Shown here: piece after piece, positions 32,775 to 42,794 of the stretch | Numbering within the stretch: the stretch's first letter is position 1 | Layout: each line of letters opens with the position of its first letter | DNA from: Legionella sainthelensi | GTDB lineage: Bacteria > Pseudomonadota > Gammaproteobacteria > Legionellales > Legionellaceae | DNA: 64,000 nucleotides | Direction of reading: 5' to 3' | Assembly: GCF_900637685.1 (NCBI RefSeq) | Contig: NZ_LR134388.1 | Span: 3,313,001-3,377,000, forward strand | Translations under genes and position numbers: made by a program | Notes under the pieces: generated by a model | Databases searched by the model: none | Told to the model about the DNA's origin: nothing | The model's input: the letters and a program-made list of their open reading frames with translations, nothing else

Positions 32775-35305
32775 TTGAGTTCATTACCTTTTTAATCAGT
32801 ATTACTGGGCTGTTGCTATTATGTACTTTGTTTAGCGCTGCTAGAATGAAAAGTCGTAAACACCATGTCAAAAAACATCGAAGTCATACTGCAGGATTGG
32901 TTGATTTACTAAATTATGCTGCGGTAGTCGATGATGGCGTAATTATCGGTAAAAATGGATCGTTTATGGCAGCCTGGCTTTATCAAGGTGAAGATATTGC
33001 CAACACTACCGATGAAGCTCGTGAAATGATGGCTTTTCGAATCAATCAGGCAATGTCCTCTATGGGTAATGGCTGGATGATTCATGTAGATGCTATAAGA
33101 CGTGCTGCTCCTAGTTACAGTGAGTGCAGTGCTTCATACTTTCCCGATCTTATGTCGAAGGCTGTTGATGAAGAAAGAAGGCAATACTTTGAAAGTATTG
33201 GTGCTTTGTATGAAGGCTATTTTGTTATCACACTAACCTGGTATCCACCTGTATTGGCTCAAAAGCGTTTTGTTGAATTGATGTTTGATGATTCAGGGGA
33301 GAAATTAAACCACAAAGAAAAAACCCATCAATTGATTGAAACATTCAAGCAATCATGCAGAAACTTTGAGTCCCGTATGAGTGCTGCACTTCACCTAGAA
33401 AGGTTAGGCTCAGAAATACTCATCAATGAAAACCATAAAGTCACTCAAGATAACTTTTTAAGACACATCCAATATTGTGTCACGGGAATTAACCATCCCG
33501 TTAATCTACCTAAAAATCCAATTTATCTGGATGCTCTGATAGGCGGTCAGGAATTAACCCCAGGTATTACACCCAAAATTGGCCGAAAGTTCATTCAGTG
33601 TGTTGCTATTGAAGGATTCCCCATGGAATCTTACCCAGGTATTTTAACGCTGTTGACTCAATTACCTGTGGAGTATCGCTGGAATTCTCGCTTCATATTC
33701 ATGGATCCCCATGAAGCTGTAGCTCATTTCACTAAGTTCCGTAAAAAGTGGAAACAAAAGGTCAGAGGTTTTTTTGACCAAATGTTTAATACCAGCTCCG
33801 GTATCGTTGATGAAGATGCACTCAGCATGGTTAATGACGCGCAGGCAGCTATTGCCGAAACCAATTCAGGAATGGTGGGGCAAGGCTACTATACATCCGT
33901 CGTTGTATTAATGGATGAGGATAGAGCGAACGTTGAGAAAGCCGCCCTATTTATCGAAAAGAATATCAACGCTTTAGGCTTTAGCGCACGAACAGAAACC
34001 ATTAATACTATGGATGCCTACATGGGTAGCCTACCCGGCCATGGTGTTGAAAACATCAGAAGACCTCTGATGAATACCATGAATCTGGCAGACTTGTTGC
34101 CAACATCCAGCATTTGGACAGGTGAAAATAAAGCTCCTTGCCCATTATTCCCACCTCAATCACCACCTTTGCTGCACTGTGTCACCAGTGGTAATGCACC
34201 ATTTCGTTTGAATCTTCATGTCAGAGACTTAGGTCACGGCATTATGTTTGGTCCAACACGCTCTGGTAAATCAACCCATCTTGGTTTATTGGCATTCTCC
34301 TGGCGTCGATATAAAGATGCACGTATTTATTCTTTTGATAAAGGCATGTCTATGTATCCAACCTGCAAAGCAACAGGTGGAAAGCATTTCACTATCGCAG
34401 GCAAAGACTCTCGCCTTGCGTTTGCGCCCTTGCAGTTTTTGGAAACTAAATCAGATAGAGCTTGGGCTATGGAGTGGATTGATACGATTCTAGCTTTGAA
34501 TGGTTTGAATACCACACCAGCTCAGCGCAATGAAATCGGTCATGCCATTCTAAGCATGCACCAAAGTGGCTCTAAAACCTTATCAGAATTTGTCATGACG
34601 ATTCAGGATGAACCCATTAGAGAAACGTTAAAGCAGTACACCATAGATGGTTTGATGGGGCATTTATTGGATGCAGAAAGTGATGGGCTTGGTCTGTCTT
34701 CCTTTATGACCTTTGAAATCGAGCATTTAATGGGCTTAGGTGAAAAATTTGCATTGCCTGTGTTGCTTTATCTCTTTAGGCGTATTGAAACGTCATTAGA
34801 TGGTCGCCCCACCCTAATCTTGCTTGATGAAGCCTGGTTAATGCTGGCGCATCCTGTGTTTAAAAGCAAGATTGCTGAATGGCTTGACTCCATGGCTAAG
34901 AAAAACTGTGTGGTGTTTATGGCAACGCAACATTTATCTCATGCAGCCAATTCTGGAATCTTAGATATTATTGTTGAATCAACCGCCACCAAAATCTTTT
35001 TACCAAATCTTTATGCAAGAGATCCTGAGACCCGACTCATTTATGAGCGCATGGGCTTAAATCCACGCCAGATAGACATAATAGCATCTGCTCAACCCAA
35101 ACGTGATTACTACTATGTCAGTGAAAAAGGCCAGCGCCTTTATCAATTGGCGTTAGGACCTTTGGCCTTGGCATTTGTTGGTGCAACAGATCCCGATTCG
35201 ATTGCGCGTATGAAGCAATTGGAGTCGAAGTATGAAGATGAGTGGGTCTCTCAATGGCTTTCAGAAAAAGGTATTCATTTGGCTCAGTACGGAGAAGCAG
35301 CATGA
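32771..35305 (+). CDS. trbE: TrbE, VirB4-family conjugation ATPase
   Basis: The largest ATPase of the secretion channel, 844 aa. An N-terminal membrane helix (residues 3-24) precedes the CagE/TrbE/VirB4 domain. The Walker A motif GPTRSGKSTH is near residue 493, and Walker B LILLDEAWLML near 675-685. It drives pilus biogenesis and substrate transfer. Its stop overlaps the trbF ATG (ATGA at 35302). Confidence 0.95.
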   Translation: MIEFITFLISITGLLLLCTLFSAARMKSRKHHVKKHRSHTAGLVDLLNYAAVVDDGVIIGKNGSFMAAWLYQGEDIANTTDEAREMMAFRINQAMSSMGNGWMIHVDAIRRAAPSYSECSASYFPDLMSKAVDEERRQYFESIGALYEGYFVITLTWYPPVLAQKRFVELMFDDSGEKLNHKEKTHQLIETFKQSCRNFESRMSAALHLERLGSEILINENHKVTQDNFLRHIQYCVTGINHPVNLPKNPIYLDALIGGQELTPGITPKIGRKFIQCVAIEGFPMESYPGILTLLTQLPVEYRWNSRFIFMDPHEAVAHFTKFRKKWKQKVRGFFDQMFNTSSGIVDEDALSMVNDAQAAIAETNSGMVGQGYYTSVVVLMDEDRANVEKAALFIEKNINALGFSARTETINTMDAYMGSLPGHGVENIRRPLMNTMNLADLLPTSSIWTGENKAPCPLFPPQSPPLLHCVTSGNAPFRLNLHVRDLGHGIMFGPTRSGKSTHLGLLAFSWRRYKDARIYSFDKGMSMYPTCKATGGKHFTIAGKDSRLAFAPLQFLETKSDRAWAMEWIDTILALNGLNTTPAQRNEIGHAILSMHQSGSKTLSEFVMTIQDEPIRETLKQYTIDGLMGHLLDAESDGLGLSSFMTFEIEHLMGLGEKFALPVLLYLFRRIETSLDGRPTLILLDEAWLMLAHPVFKSKIAEWLDSMAKKNCVVFMATQHLSHAANSGILDIIVESTATKIFLPNLYARDPETRLIYERMGLNPRQIDIIASAQPKRDYYYVSEKGQRLYQLALGPLALAFVGATDPDSIARMKQLESKYEDEWVSQWLSEKGIHLAQYGEAA

Positions 35306-36000
35306 AAAAAAGTATAACGAATAACCCCTACCTCAACGCCAGACGCGCCTGGAATGTTCATACCGCAGGACTTATGAAATCACTACAAGTTTGGCAATTG
35401 GTAGGCTTAGGTAGCTTGTTAATTGCATTAGCGGCAGTCGGTGGACTCATCGCGATAGGTAGTCAATCCAAATTTATCCCTTTGGTGTTTCAACAAGATG
35501 CCAATGGTAATACCTTATCGGTTACCCGTGCTGATAAGGTTGGTGAGGCAAGCATTGATGATTATCGTGCTGCAGCTGCCCATTTTATTGAAAACGTTCG
35601 CATGGTAAGCCTTGATACGGAACTGCAAAAGAAAGCAGTTTTTCAGGTGTATTCCTATTTAAATTCCAATGATGCGGCTTTGGCTAAGATTCAAGAGTTC
35701 TACAGCGACAAACAGCAATCTAATCCCTTTGAAAGAGCTGCCTTTGAGATTGTAAGCATAGACATTCGCTCAGTACTTCAAGAGTCGGATGAGACTTGGC
35801 AAGTCGACTGGATTGAAACGGTGAGGAATCGTGATGGATCACTTAAAGAAAAGCCTCGCATGATGAAAGCGATGATTACGATGTATCAGGAGAATGAAAT
35901 CAATGATGCCACCAGTGAGTCCATTTTGAAAAATCCCCATCTGATTTATGTGCGTGATTTTAACTGGTCCTACGAATTAAAGCATGGAGAACAGCAATGA
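35302..36000 (+). CDS. trbF: TrbF, VirB8-family inner-membrane protein
   Basis: I start at the ATG at 35302, which overlaps the trbE stop; the longer reading from 35242 lies within trbE. The 232-aa protein has a cytoplasmic N-terminus, one membrane helix (LVGLGSLLIALAAVGGLIAIG) and a periplasmic NTF2-like VirB8 domain (ENVRMVSLDTELQKKAVFQVYSYL...ETWQVDWIETVRNRDG). It nucleates the inner part of the channel. Overlaps trbG by 4 bases. Confidence 0.92.
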   Translation: MKKSITNNPYLNARRAWNVHTAGLMKSLQVWQLVGLGSLLIALAAVGGLIAIGSQSKFIPLVFQQDANGNTLSVTRADKVGEASIDDYRAAAAHFIENVRMVSLDTELQKKAVFQVYSYLNSNDAALAKIQEFYSDKQQSNPFERAAFEIVSIDIRSVLQESDETWQVDWIETVRNRDGSLKEKPRMMKAMITMYQENEINDATSESILKNPHLIYVRDFNWSYELKHGEQQ

Positions 36001-36872
36001 AAAGAATAATACAGCTATTTTGTTTATTAACACCACTCACAAGTTTTGCATTGGACAACACTATTCTGGCCGAGCATTATTTTTCGGATACTGTACCCAA
36101 GCTATCGAGTCAGGAAAAACAAGGTTTAGATATTGCAGAGCGTACACAACAAGGAGAAAAAACAAGTATACCCTTTGCTTCTGCTGATGGCTCAGTCAGT
36201 TTTATTTATGGATCAGGGCAAATCAGGGTAGTTTGTGCCCCTTTGCAAGTGTGTGATATTGCCCTTCAACCAGGTGAGCAGTTTAACGACATGAACGTCG
36301 GTGACCCACGCTTTGTTGTTGAACCATCTCTCACAGGATCTGGGACTATGCAACAAATCCATCTGCTCATAAAACCTAAAGATGTAGGGCTTGATTCCTC
36401 TTTGGTAGTCACCACAGACAGAAGAACGTATCACTTTAGATTAAAGTCAGATAGAACCGAATTTATGCCTTACATTTCATTTACTTATCCTGATGAAGCA
36501 AAAGCCAAATGGCAGTTACTACAACGCATTCAGGCTGAAAGAAGAAAAGTAGATACCTTACCAGAAACCAATGAATATCTAGGCGATCTTAACTTCAATT
36601 ATCGAATTCAAGGAAATGCCCGATTTAAGCCAGTTAGAGTTTATAACAATGGCGTCAAAACGATTATTGAGATGCCAAGAACCATGGCTCAAAGTGAAGC
36701 GCCTGCGCTGCTAGTTTTAAGAGGTCGAGGTCTATTTAAAAAATCAGAGTCTGTGATGGTTAATTATCGCCTTCAGGGTTGTCGTTATATCGTGGATGGG
36801 GTTTTTGATAAAGCCATATTGGTTATCGGTAGCGGTTCCTCTCAAGAAAAAATTACGATTACAAGGTGCTGA
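35997..36872 (+). CDS. trbG: TrbG, VirB9-family outer-core protein
   Basis: This secreted 291-aa protein has a signal peptide (MKRIIQLFCLLTPLTSFA). The VirB9/CagX-type body shows IRVVCAPLQVCDIALQPGEQFNDMNVGDPRFVVEPS and a C-terminal domain ending in YIVDGVFDKAILVIGSG. It would form the outer-membrane core complex with TrbH and TrbI. It overlaps trbH by 7 bases. Confidence 0.93.
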   Translation: MKRIIQLFCLLTPLTSFALDNTILAEHYFSDTVPKLSSQEKQGLDIAERTQQGEKTSIPFASADGSVSFIYGSGQIRVVCAPLQVCDIALQPGEQFNDMNVGDPRFVVEPSLTGSGTMQQIHLLIKPKDVGLDSSLVVTTDRRTYHFRLKSDRTEFMPYISFTYPDEAKAKWQLLQRIQAERRKVDTLPETNEYLGDLNFNYRIQGNARFKPVRVYNNGVKTIIEMPRTMAQSEAPALLVLRGRGLFKKSESVMVNYRLQGCRYIVDGVFDKAILVIGSGSSQEKITITRC

Positions 36873-37282
36873 AGATGAAAGAATTAAGTGTTTTATTGCT
36901 CGCAGTCTTGTTATCAAGCTGTGCCAGCATGCGTTATGGCAATTTCACCCAAATGCCTCAGGGCAAAGATGCTTATCTGGCAGCAGATGCAGCTACTCAA
37001 TTAACGCGAGTATATCCACCTGCTCAAAATACATTTTGTATTGGTCAAAGAGTAACAGATGGCTTTGGCTTAAGTCTTATTCAAAACTTGAGAAAAAAGG
37101 GTTATGGCATCAATGAAAATCAATGCCCTAAGAATAAAGCTAATTTTTTCTACGTGCTTGATGAGCTTAAACCTCAAAGTTACAGAGTGAGCTTATTTGT
37201 AGGAATACAAACCTTGAGCCGTCTGTATGAAAAAAACCATGAAAATATCTTTCCTGTCAGCGCATGGACTCATAAGGAGTGA
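36866..37282 (+). CDS. trbH: TrbH, outer-membrane lipoprotein (VirB7-like)
   Basis: A lipobox LLSSC (Cys near residue 19) follows a short signal sequence, so the 138-aa product should be lipidated at the outer membrane. The remainder includes ADAATQLTRVYPPAQNTFCIGQRVTDGFGLSLIQNLRKKGYGI, fitting TrbH of RP4-type systems. It lies between trbG and trbI and overlaps trbG. Confidence 0.88.
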   Translation: MLKMKELSVLLLAVLLSSCASMRYGNFTQMPQGKDAYLAADAATQLTRVYPPAQNTFCIGQRVTDGFGLSLIQNLRKKGYGINENQCPKNKANFFYVLDELKPQSYRVSLFVGIQTLSRLYEKNHENIFPVSAWTHKE

Positions 37283-37287
37283 GAACG

Positions 37288-38535
37288 ATGAATCAAAATA
37301 ATGATTATTTGTCACCAGACAATTCACCGCAAAAGCTTCAAACCACAGGTGTAAAACGAGTAAATAATGTGCCACTCATGATTGCAATTGGTATTTTAAC
37401 TCTTTTTGTGGTGCTCATCGCTTTAGTTGCCAATAAACGGGCTAATGCGCAAAACCAGCCATCAGAAATAGTAAAGGTAAAGAATCCTAAGAAAAATACC
37501 ATGAGCCTTGCCAATGATGTGGTAGGAAATCATAAAACAGCAGTGATTCCTTCCCAGAGTGACACGATAGCTAATAATGAAACAGGTCCTTTGCTCATTC
37601 CTGAACAACTTCCTCATCAAGAAGATACTCTGACACAAGAGGTATCTGAAGCTGAAATCGAGCGTATTCGTCAGGAAAAAACTCAAGAATTTGAAGAGGC
37701 TGTCAAAGCTAAGTCATCCGTAATGGTAGATAACCCACGATTGAATAATCGCGACACTACTAAAACTTCCATGAATAGCAATGAGATGACATTAAACATC
37801 GACCCTTCATCAGCATTTAAAGAGCAGCTCGCATTATTACAAGGAAGACAGGCCAAACCTATGCCACAAACATTAGGTGGTGAGGAAAATGAAATGCGCT
37901 GGCATTTAAATTCAACGCTGCAAAATCCGAACAGTCGATACGAACTAAGAGCTGGCAGCGTGATTCCAGGAGTAATGATTAGTGGTATTTCTTCAGAATT
38001 ACCAGGTCAAATTATCGCTCAAGTATCACAAAACGTATATGACACCGCTACCGGAAAATATCTTTTGATACCCCAAGGCACCAAGATATTGGGGCTTTAT
38101 TCCAGCGATGTCCCTTTAGGTCAGTCTTCCGTATTAGTGGCTTGGCAACGCCTAGTGTTTCCAGACAGTAAAGCTCTGGATATCGGCTCTATGCCCGGTG
38201 CTGATAGTGCTGGATATGGTGGTTTTCGCGATCAGGTAGATCATCATTATGCAAGAATTTATGGTTCAGCGCTTTTAATGTCAGGCATTATTGCGGGTAT
38301 TACTTATAGCCAAAATACAAATCAATCTAACCAATTGGGTTACGCCCAGCCCACAGCTGGCAGTGTCATGAGTCAGGCTCTAGGACAACAGTTGGGCGAG
38401 GTTACTTCACAACTGGTTTCAAAAAACCTGAATGTGTCTCCGACTATCAATGTCCGTCCAGGTTATCGTTTCAATATCATCGTAGTGAAAGATTTAACGT
38501 TTAAACAACCATATAAGCAATTTGCTTATCAATGA
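37288..38535 (+). CDS. trbI: TrbI, VirB10-family channel protein
   Basis: I place the start at the ATG at 37288, which has AAGGAGTGAG upstream; the longer reading from a GTG at 37279 overlaps trbH. The 415-aa product has one N-terminal membrane helix (VPLMIAIGILTLFVVLIALVANK), a long charged/Pro-poor periplasmic linker and the VirB10 beta-barrel (LRAGSVIPGVMISGISSELPGQIIAQVSQNVYDTATGKYLLIPQGTKILGLY). It spans both membranes and transmits ATP-driven gating. Its stop overlaps the upstream start candidate of trbJ. Confidence 0.93.
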   Translation: MNQNNDYLSPDNSPQKLQTTGVKRVNNVPLMIAIGILTLFVVLIALVANKRANAQNQPSEIVKVKNPKKNTMSLANDVVGNHKTAVIPSQSDTIANNETGPLLIPEQLPHQEDTLTQEVSEAEIERIRQEKTQEFEEAVKAKSSVMVDNPRLNNRDTTKTSMNSNEMTLNIDPSSAFKEQLALLQGRQAKPMPQTLGGEENEMRWHLNSTLQNPNSRYELRAGSVIPGVMISGISSELPGQIIAQVSQNVYDTATGKYLLIPQGTKILGLYSSDVPLGQSSVLVAWQRLVFPDSKALDIGSMPGADSAGYGGFRDQVDHHYARIYGSALLMSGIIAGITYSQNTNQSNQLGYAQPTAGSVMSQALGQQLGEVTSQLVSKNLNVSPTINVRPGYRFNIIVVKDLTFKQPYKQFAYQ

Positions 38536-38546
38536 AGGAGAGCATT

Positions 38547-39287
38547 ATGAAATTTAAATCCATGATTATTTATTGTTTTGCTTTACCAGTATTCGCGGGT
38601 GGTGCGCCTGTGTTTGACATTGCGAACTGGATTCAAAATGGAAAAATGATTGCAACTCAGCTTAGCGAGTATAAAACGCAAGTCGATCAATACAAAAATC
38701 AGATGGATCAATATCAAAACATGTTAGACAACACCAAATCACTGACTTCCTTTGAATGGGATAATGCCAACTCGGTTATTAATAATTTGCTTGAGTCGAC
38801 TGATACCATTGATTACTACAAGCAGGAAGCTGGCAGCCTCCAAGGGTATCTTGACCGATTCCAAAGTCAGGAATACTACCAAAAGACCCCGTGTTTTAAT
38901 GGCACGGGTCAATGTTCTGCTGAAGAACTTAGAAAAATCAAACAAAGCAGATTAGCGGCTTCTGTTGCTGAAAAACGCTCCAATGATGCAATGCTCAAAG
39001 GGATTGATAAACAACAACAGAGTTTGAAAAATGACTCTGCAAAGCTGCGTACTTTGCAATCTCAGGCACAAGGTGCTGCAGGCCAAAAACAGGCTCTTCA
39101 AGCTGCTTCTCAATTAGCAAGTAATCAATCCCATCAATTGCTTCAAATCAGAGGCGTGTTATTGGCGCAACAGAATGCCCAGGCTGTCAAAGATGCCGCG
39201 AATGCCAACAAAGAAGCGATACAGACTGCGGGAGATGAGCATTTCAGATCAGGGGCATACCATAAAAGCTCAGGAAAAAAATGGTAA
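38547..39287 (+). CDS. trbJ: TrbJ, VirB5-like periplasmic/pilus protein
   Basis: The start is the ATG at 38547 (AAGGAGA upstream), giving a proper signal peptide MKFKSMIIYCFALPVFA. The 246-aa product is helical with heptad-like Gln/Leu repeats (QLSEYKTQVDQYKNQMDQYQNMLDN) and a second coiled-coil region. The pattern fits TrbJ/VirB5 minor pilus proteins. The final 18 residues (GDEHFRSGAYHKSSGKKW) closely resemble the C-terminus of the next gene product. Confidence 0.9.
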   Translation: MKFKSMIIYCFALPVFAGGAPVFDIANWIQNGKMIATQLSEYKTQVDQYKNQMDQYQNMLDNTKSLTSFEWDNANSVINNLLESTDTIDYYKQEAGSLQGYLDRFQSQEYYQKTPCFNGTGQCSAEELRKIKQSRLAASVAEKRSNDAMLKGIDKQQQSLKNDSAKLRTLQSQAQGAAGQKQALQAASQLASNQSHQLLQIRGVLLAQQNAQAVKDAANANKEAIQTAGDEHFRSGAYHKSSGKKW

Positions 39288-39309
39288 TCCATCATAAAAA
39301 GGAGAGGAA

Positions 39310-39522
39310 ATGAAAGTTATATGTTTATCAATTTTGGTTCTTACTTGTGTCCTGTCAGGTTGCGACAGCGCTGAAACCGCAGCTCAAAAAAAGGCTGAAC
39401 ATTTGGCTTCGCTAAGATGCGACAGTTCAAGAGAAGGTCGAACTAAAGAAGAACTCCAAGTGATTGGTGATGCGTGCTTCCGAGGAGGTAGTTATTCCAA
39501 AAGCTCTGGTCAGAAGTGGTGA
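39310..39522 (+). CDS. trbK: TrbK-like lipoprotein, possible entry exclusion
   Basis: This 70-residue lipoprotein has a short signal sequence with lipobox VLSGC (Cys18). In RP4 and Ti plasmids a small lipoprotein at this position, TrbK, provides entry exclusion, blocking transfer into cells that already carry the element. The C-terminus GDACFRGGSYSKSSGQKW mirrors that of TrbJ at 12 of 18 positions. Assignment is by size, lipobox and position. Confidence 0.8.
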   Translation: MKVICLSILVLTCVLSGCDSAETAAQKKAEHLASLRCDSSREGRTKEELQVIGDACFRGGSYSKSSGQKW

Positions 39523-39526
39523 TGGT

Positions 39527-40908
39527 ATGAACAAAAAATAACTCCTTATTTTATCCTTTTCTGTTTACTTGGGTTTTCTGCTTGCTGCCATGCTCAGGGG
39601 CATGGCATGGATAGTCGTGACTTACTGGATAATATTTTACAACGGTTTGCCAGCACATCCGCGCTATGGAGCAAAACCATGTTGAGTTACGCAAGATATT
39701 TGTTCTGGTCTTTGGCCTCAATCAGTATGGTGTGGACTTACGGCTTGATGGCATTGCGAAGAGCAGACATTCAAGAATTCTTAGCTGAAACAGTACGGTT
39801 TTTTGTGGTTGTGGGTTTTTTCTATTGGATTTTAGACAATGGACCTGCAATTGCAAAAGCGATCATAGACTCGATGCGGCAACTTGCAGCCAAGGCATCA
39901 GGAATTAATGAGCATGTCTCTCCTTCTGATATTGTGGATGTTGGGTTTGATATTGTTTCAAAAGCCATAGACAGCTCATCCATCTGGTCACCTGCAGCAA
40001 CTACAGTAGGATTACTCGTTGCAGGGGTTATTCTGATTATATTGGCTTTAGTCAGTATCAATATGCTCATTATCTTAATCACCGCATGGATTTTAACTTA
40101 TGGTGGCATTGTTTTATTGGGGTTTGGCGGTGGCCGTTGGACTCAGGACATTGCAATTAACTACTACAAAACTGTGTTGGGGATTGCATTACAAGCTTTT
40201 GCCATGATTTTAATTATTGGTATTGGTAAATCCTTTGTAGATCAATATTACGCTGCAATGTCTGAAAACATCATGCTTAAAGAAATGTTTGTCATGCTGG
40301 TAGTTGCCGTACTGTTACTGGTTCTTATTGATAAAATTCCACCTGCTTTAGCAGGCATTGTGTCAGGAGGTGGTTCTGGTGGTGGCGGTGGTCTCGGTCT
40401 GGGTGGTGCTATGGGAGCTGCTGGAATAGCTGGGGCTGCCATGACGGGGGCTGCAGGTAGTGTACTTGCCCAAAGCGGTGGTGGATTATCCGCACTCAAT
40501 GCGGCATTTAAAGCAGCCAGCCAATCAACCAACTCTGGCGATACAAGTTCTCTGTCAGGGATGGATAAAGGCTCTAAAACCGGTGGTTTAGCCGAAGCCA
40601 TGGGAACAGCTGCCAAATTTGCAGGTTCTTTTGGTTCCCATTTAGCATCAGGTACTATGGATGTGGCCAGTGAAAAAGCAAACTCGTTTAAAGAGGCCAT
40701 TGCTGAAAAAATTGCTGACACAACGGGTGGGAAAATTGCTGAGGCAATTCAGAACAAGGTAGATTCACCCGCTTCTGAATCGCAAGAATCCAACGCACAA
40801 AATATTCTGTCTATGGGTACTCCTGGAGGTAGCTTTAGTTCAGGTACTGATACATCAGATGAGGTCAGTCAGTTTGTGAACCAAAAGGCATCTGGAGAGA
40901 GCCAATGA
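39527..40908 (+). CDS. trbL: TrbL, VirB6-like polytopic protein; leader possibly frameshifted
   Basis: From the ATG at 39607 the frame is open for 433 residues: MDSRDLLDNILQRFASTSALWSKT, several membrane helices (FFVVVGFFYWILDNG; AATTVGLLVAGVILIILALVSINMLIILITAWILTYGGIVLLGFGGGRW), then a Gly/Ala/Ser-rich C-terminus. Upstream in the same frame is a signal-peptide-like stretch ITPYFILFCLLGFSACCHAQGHG with no start codon. The natural start is the ATG at 39527 (MNKK), but a run of six A at 39533-39538 puts it out of frame; seven would give MNKKITPYFILFCLLGFSACCHAQ. Coordinates here include that leader. Either translation begins at 39607 without a leader, or slippage or a base-call error is involved. 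Confidence 0.85.
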
Positions 40909-42794
40909 GCCAAAACAAACTGAATAAAGCCATAGGCCCTCAAGTCAGAGAAAAAAATCCTGGCAAGGCAAATAAAACGCATACCTGGTTAGTGATTTGT
41001 TCTTTTTTAATCAGCATACAAATTGGCACGCAGTTTTTCGCACATCAATTTCACTATGCTGATGTCTTGGGGACTTCATTCGCTCATATTTATATGCCTT
41101 GGCAGATTTTTAATTGGGCTATTAAATATCAATCTTATTACCCAGATTCGTTCAATGCTGCCTTTGGTCTGATTGTCATGATTGACTGTCTCTTTTTAAT
41201 GATGATCGTGTTGGCTTCCAAATATTTTAAAAAGAACAATGTGAGTGATTACCTCCATGGTTCAGCCAGATGGGCTAATTGGGAGGACTTAAACCGTGCG
41301 AGCCTCATTGGACATGATGAAGGAGTTTATGTTGGAGCATTTGAAGATGACAAAGGAGAGATCCATTATTTGCGCCACAATGGACCTGAGCATGTTTTAA
41401 CCTATGCACCAACACGCTCAGGGAAAGGAGTTGGTCTAGTGATCCCTACCCTTTTATCCTGGAAACAATCCTGCGTCATTACCGATTTAAAAGGTGAACT
41501 ATGGGCAATGACCGCTGGATGGCGTCAGAAACATGCTAACAACAAAGTCATTCGATTTGAGCCGGCAACGTTAAAAGGAAGTGCACGCTGGAACCCACTA
41601 AATGAAATCAGAGTAGGTACAGAATCAGAGGTCGGTGACGTGCAAAACTTGGCAACACTTGTAGTTGATCCCGATGGTAAAGGATTGGAAACACATTGGC
41701 AGAAGACCTCTCAAGCCCTTTTAGTTGGTTTTATTCTGCATGCGATTTATAAACTGAACAATCAGGGAGAACCAGCTACATTTCCCAATATTGACCGTAT
41801 GCTGGTTGATCCCAATATTAATATTGCCGACCTGCTCATTGAAATGACGCAATACCCGCATATTGAAGGAAAAACCCATCCTGTTATTTCAGCCTCTGCG
41901 CGTGACATGATAGACCGCCCCGAAGAAGAAGCAGGATCTGTATTATCTACTTTAAAATCTTATTTGGCGTTATACCGAGATCCGGTGGTAGCACATAACG
42001 TCTCGTCTTCCGATTTTTGTATTCGAGATTTGATGAACCATGAAAATCCTGTGAGTCTCTATATTGTTACTCAACCTAATGACAAGGCCAGGCTTCAACC
42101 TCTGGTTAGAGTAATGATTAATATGATAGTGAGACTATTGGCAGACAAAATGGAATTTGAGCGTGTATCCGATGACAAAGGATTATCTTATGTGAGTGCT
42201 AAAAAAACGTATAAACATCGACTGCTTTGCATGATTGATGAATTTCCAAGCCTTGGAAAACTCGATATTCTACAAGAGTCATTAGCTTTTGTTGCTGGTT
42301 ATGGTTTAAAGTTTTACTTAATTTGTCAGGACATTAATCAGCTTAAAAGCCGTGAACGTGGCTATGGCCCTGATGAGACCATTACTTCTAATTGCCACAT
42401 CCAAAATGCTTATCCACCCAACCGAGTTGAAACGGCAGAACATCTTTCCAAGCTGACAGGTCAAACGACGATTGTTAAAGAACACATCACCACCAGCGGT
42501 AAACGTTTTTCTACGTTCTTAAATCAAATATCAAAAACCATTCAGGAAATTTCGAGACCCCTTTTAACCGTTGATGAGTGTCTGCGTATGCCTGGGCCTA
42601 AAAAGGATTCAAATGGTTTAATTGTTGAAGCAGGCGACATGGTTGTTTATGCAGCGGGCTTTCCTGCAATTTATGGTAAACAGCCGCTTTATTTTAAAGA
42701 TCCAGTGTTCATGGCTAGAGCCTCTGTAGAGGCACCTATTCACTCAGATATTTTACGTGTTCGTTTAAGTGAAGACGAGGTGATCCGGTTATGA
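40905..42794 (+). CDS. traG: TraG, VirD4-family coupling protein
   Basis: This 629-aa inner-membrane ATPase links the relaxosome to the secretion channel. Two N-terminal membrane helices (WLVICSFLISIQIGTQFF; FGLIVMIDCLFLMMIVLASKYF) precede the motor domain with Walker A APTRSGKGV (near 168) and VIPTLLSWKQSCVITDLKGELWAMTAGWR. Walker B is LLCMIDEFPSLGKL. It overlaps trbL and traF by 4 bases each, continuing the transfer operon in RP4 order traG-traF. Confidence 0.95.
   Translation: MSQNKLNKAIGPQVREKNPGKANKTHTWLVICSFLISIQIGTQFFAHQFHYADVLGTSFAHIYMPWQIFNWAIKYQSYYPDSFNAAFGLIVMIDCLFLMMIVLASKYFKKNNVSDYLHGSARWANWEDLNRASLIGHDEGVYVGAFEDDKGEIHYLRHNGPEHVLTYAPTRSGKGVGLVIPTLLSWKQSCVITDLKGELWAMTAGWRQKHANNKVIRFEPATLKGSARWNPLNEIRVGTESEVGDVQNLATLVVDPDGKGLETHWQKTSQALLVGFILHAIYKLNNQGEPATFPNIDRMLVDPNINIADLLIEMTQYPHIEGKTHPVISASARDMIDRPEEEAGSVLSTLKSYLALYRDPVVAHNVSSSDFCIRDLMNHENPVSLYIVTQPNDKARLQPLVRVMINMIVRLLADKMEFERVSDDKGLSYVSAKKTYKHRLLCMIDEFPSLGKLDILQESLAFVAGYGLKFYLICQDINQLKSRERGYGPDETITSNCHIQNAYPPNRVETAEHLSKLTGQTTIVKEHITTSGKRFSTFLNQISKTIQEISRPLLTVDECLRMPGPKKDSNGLIVEAGDMVVYAAGFPAIYGKQPLYFKDPVFMARASVEAPIHSDILRVRLSEDEVIRL

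Noticed and set aside
40248..40721. 157-aa Pro-rich minus-strand ORF opposite trbL
   Set aside because: The PPPPEPPP run is just the complement of the Gly-rich trbL tail; no independent evidence of translation.
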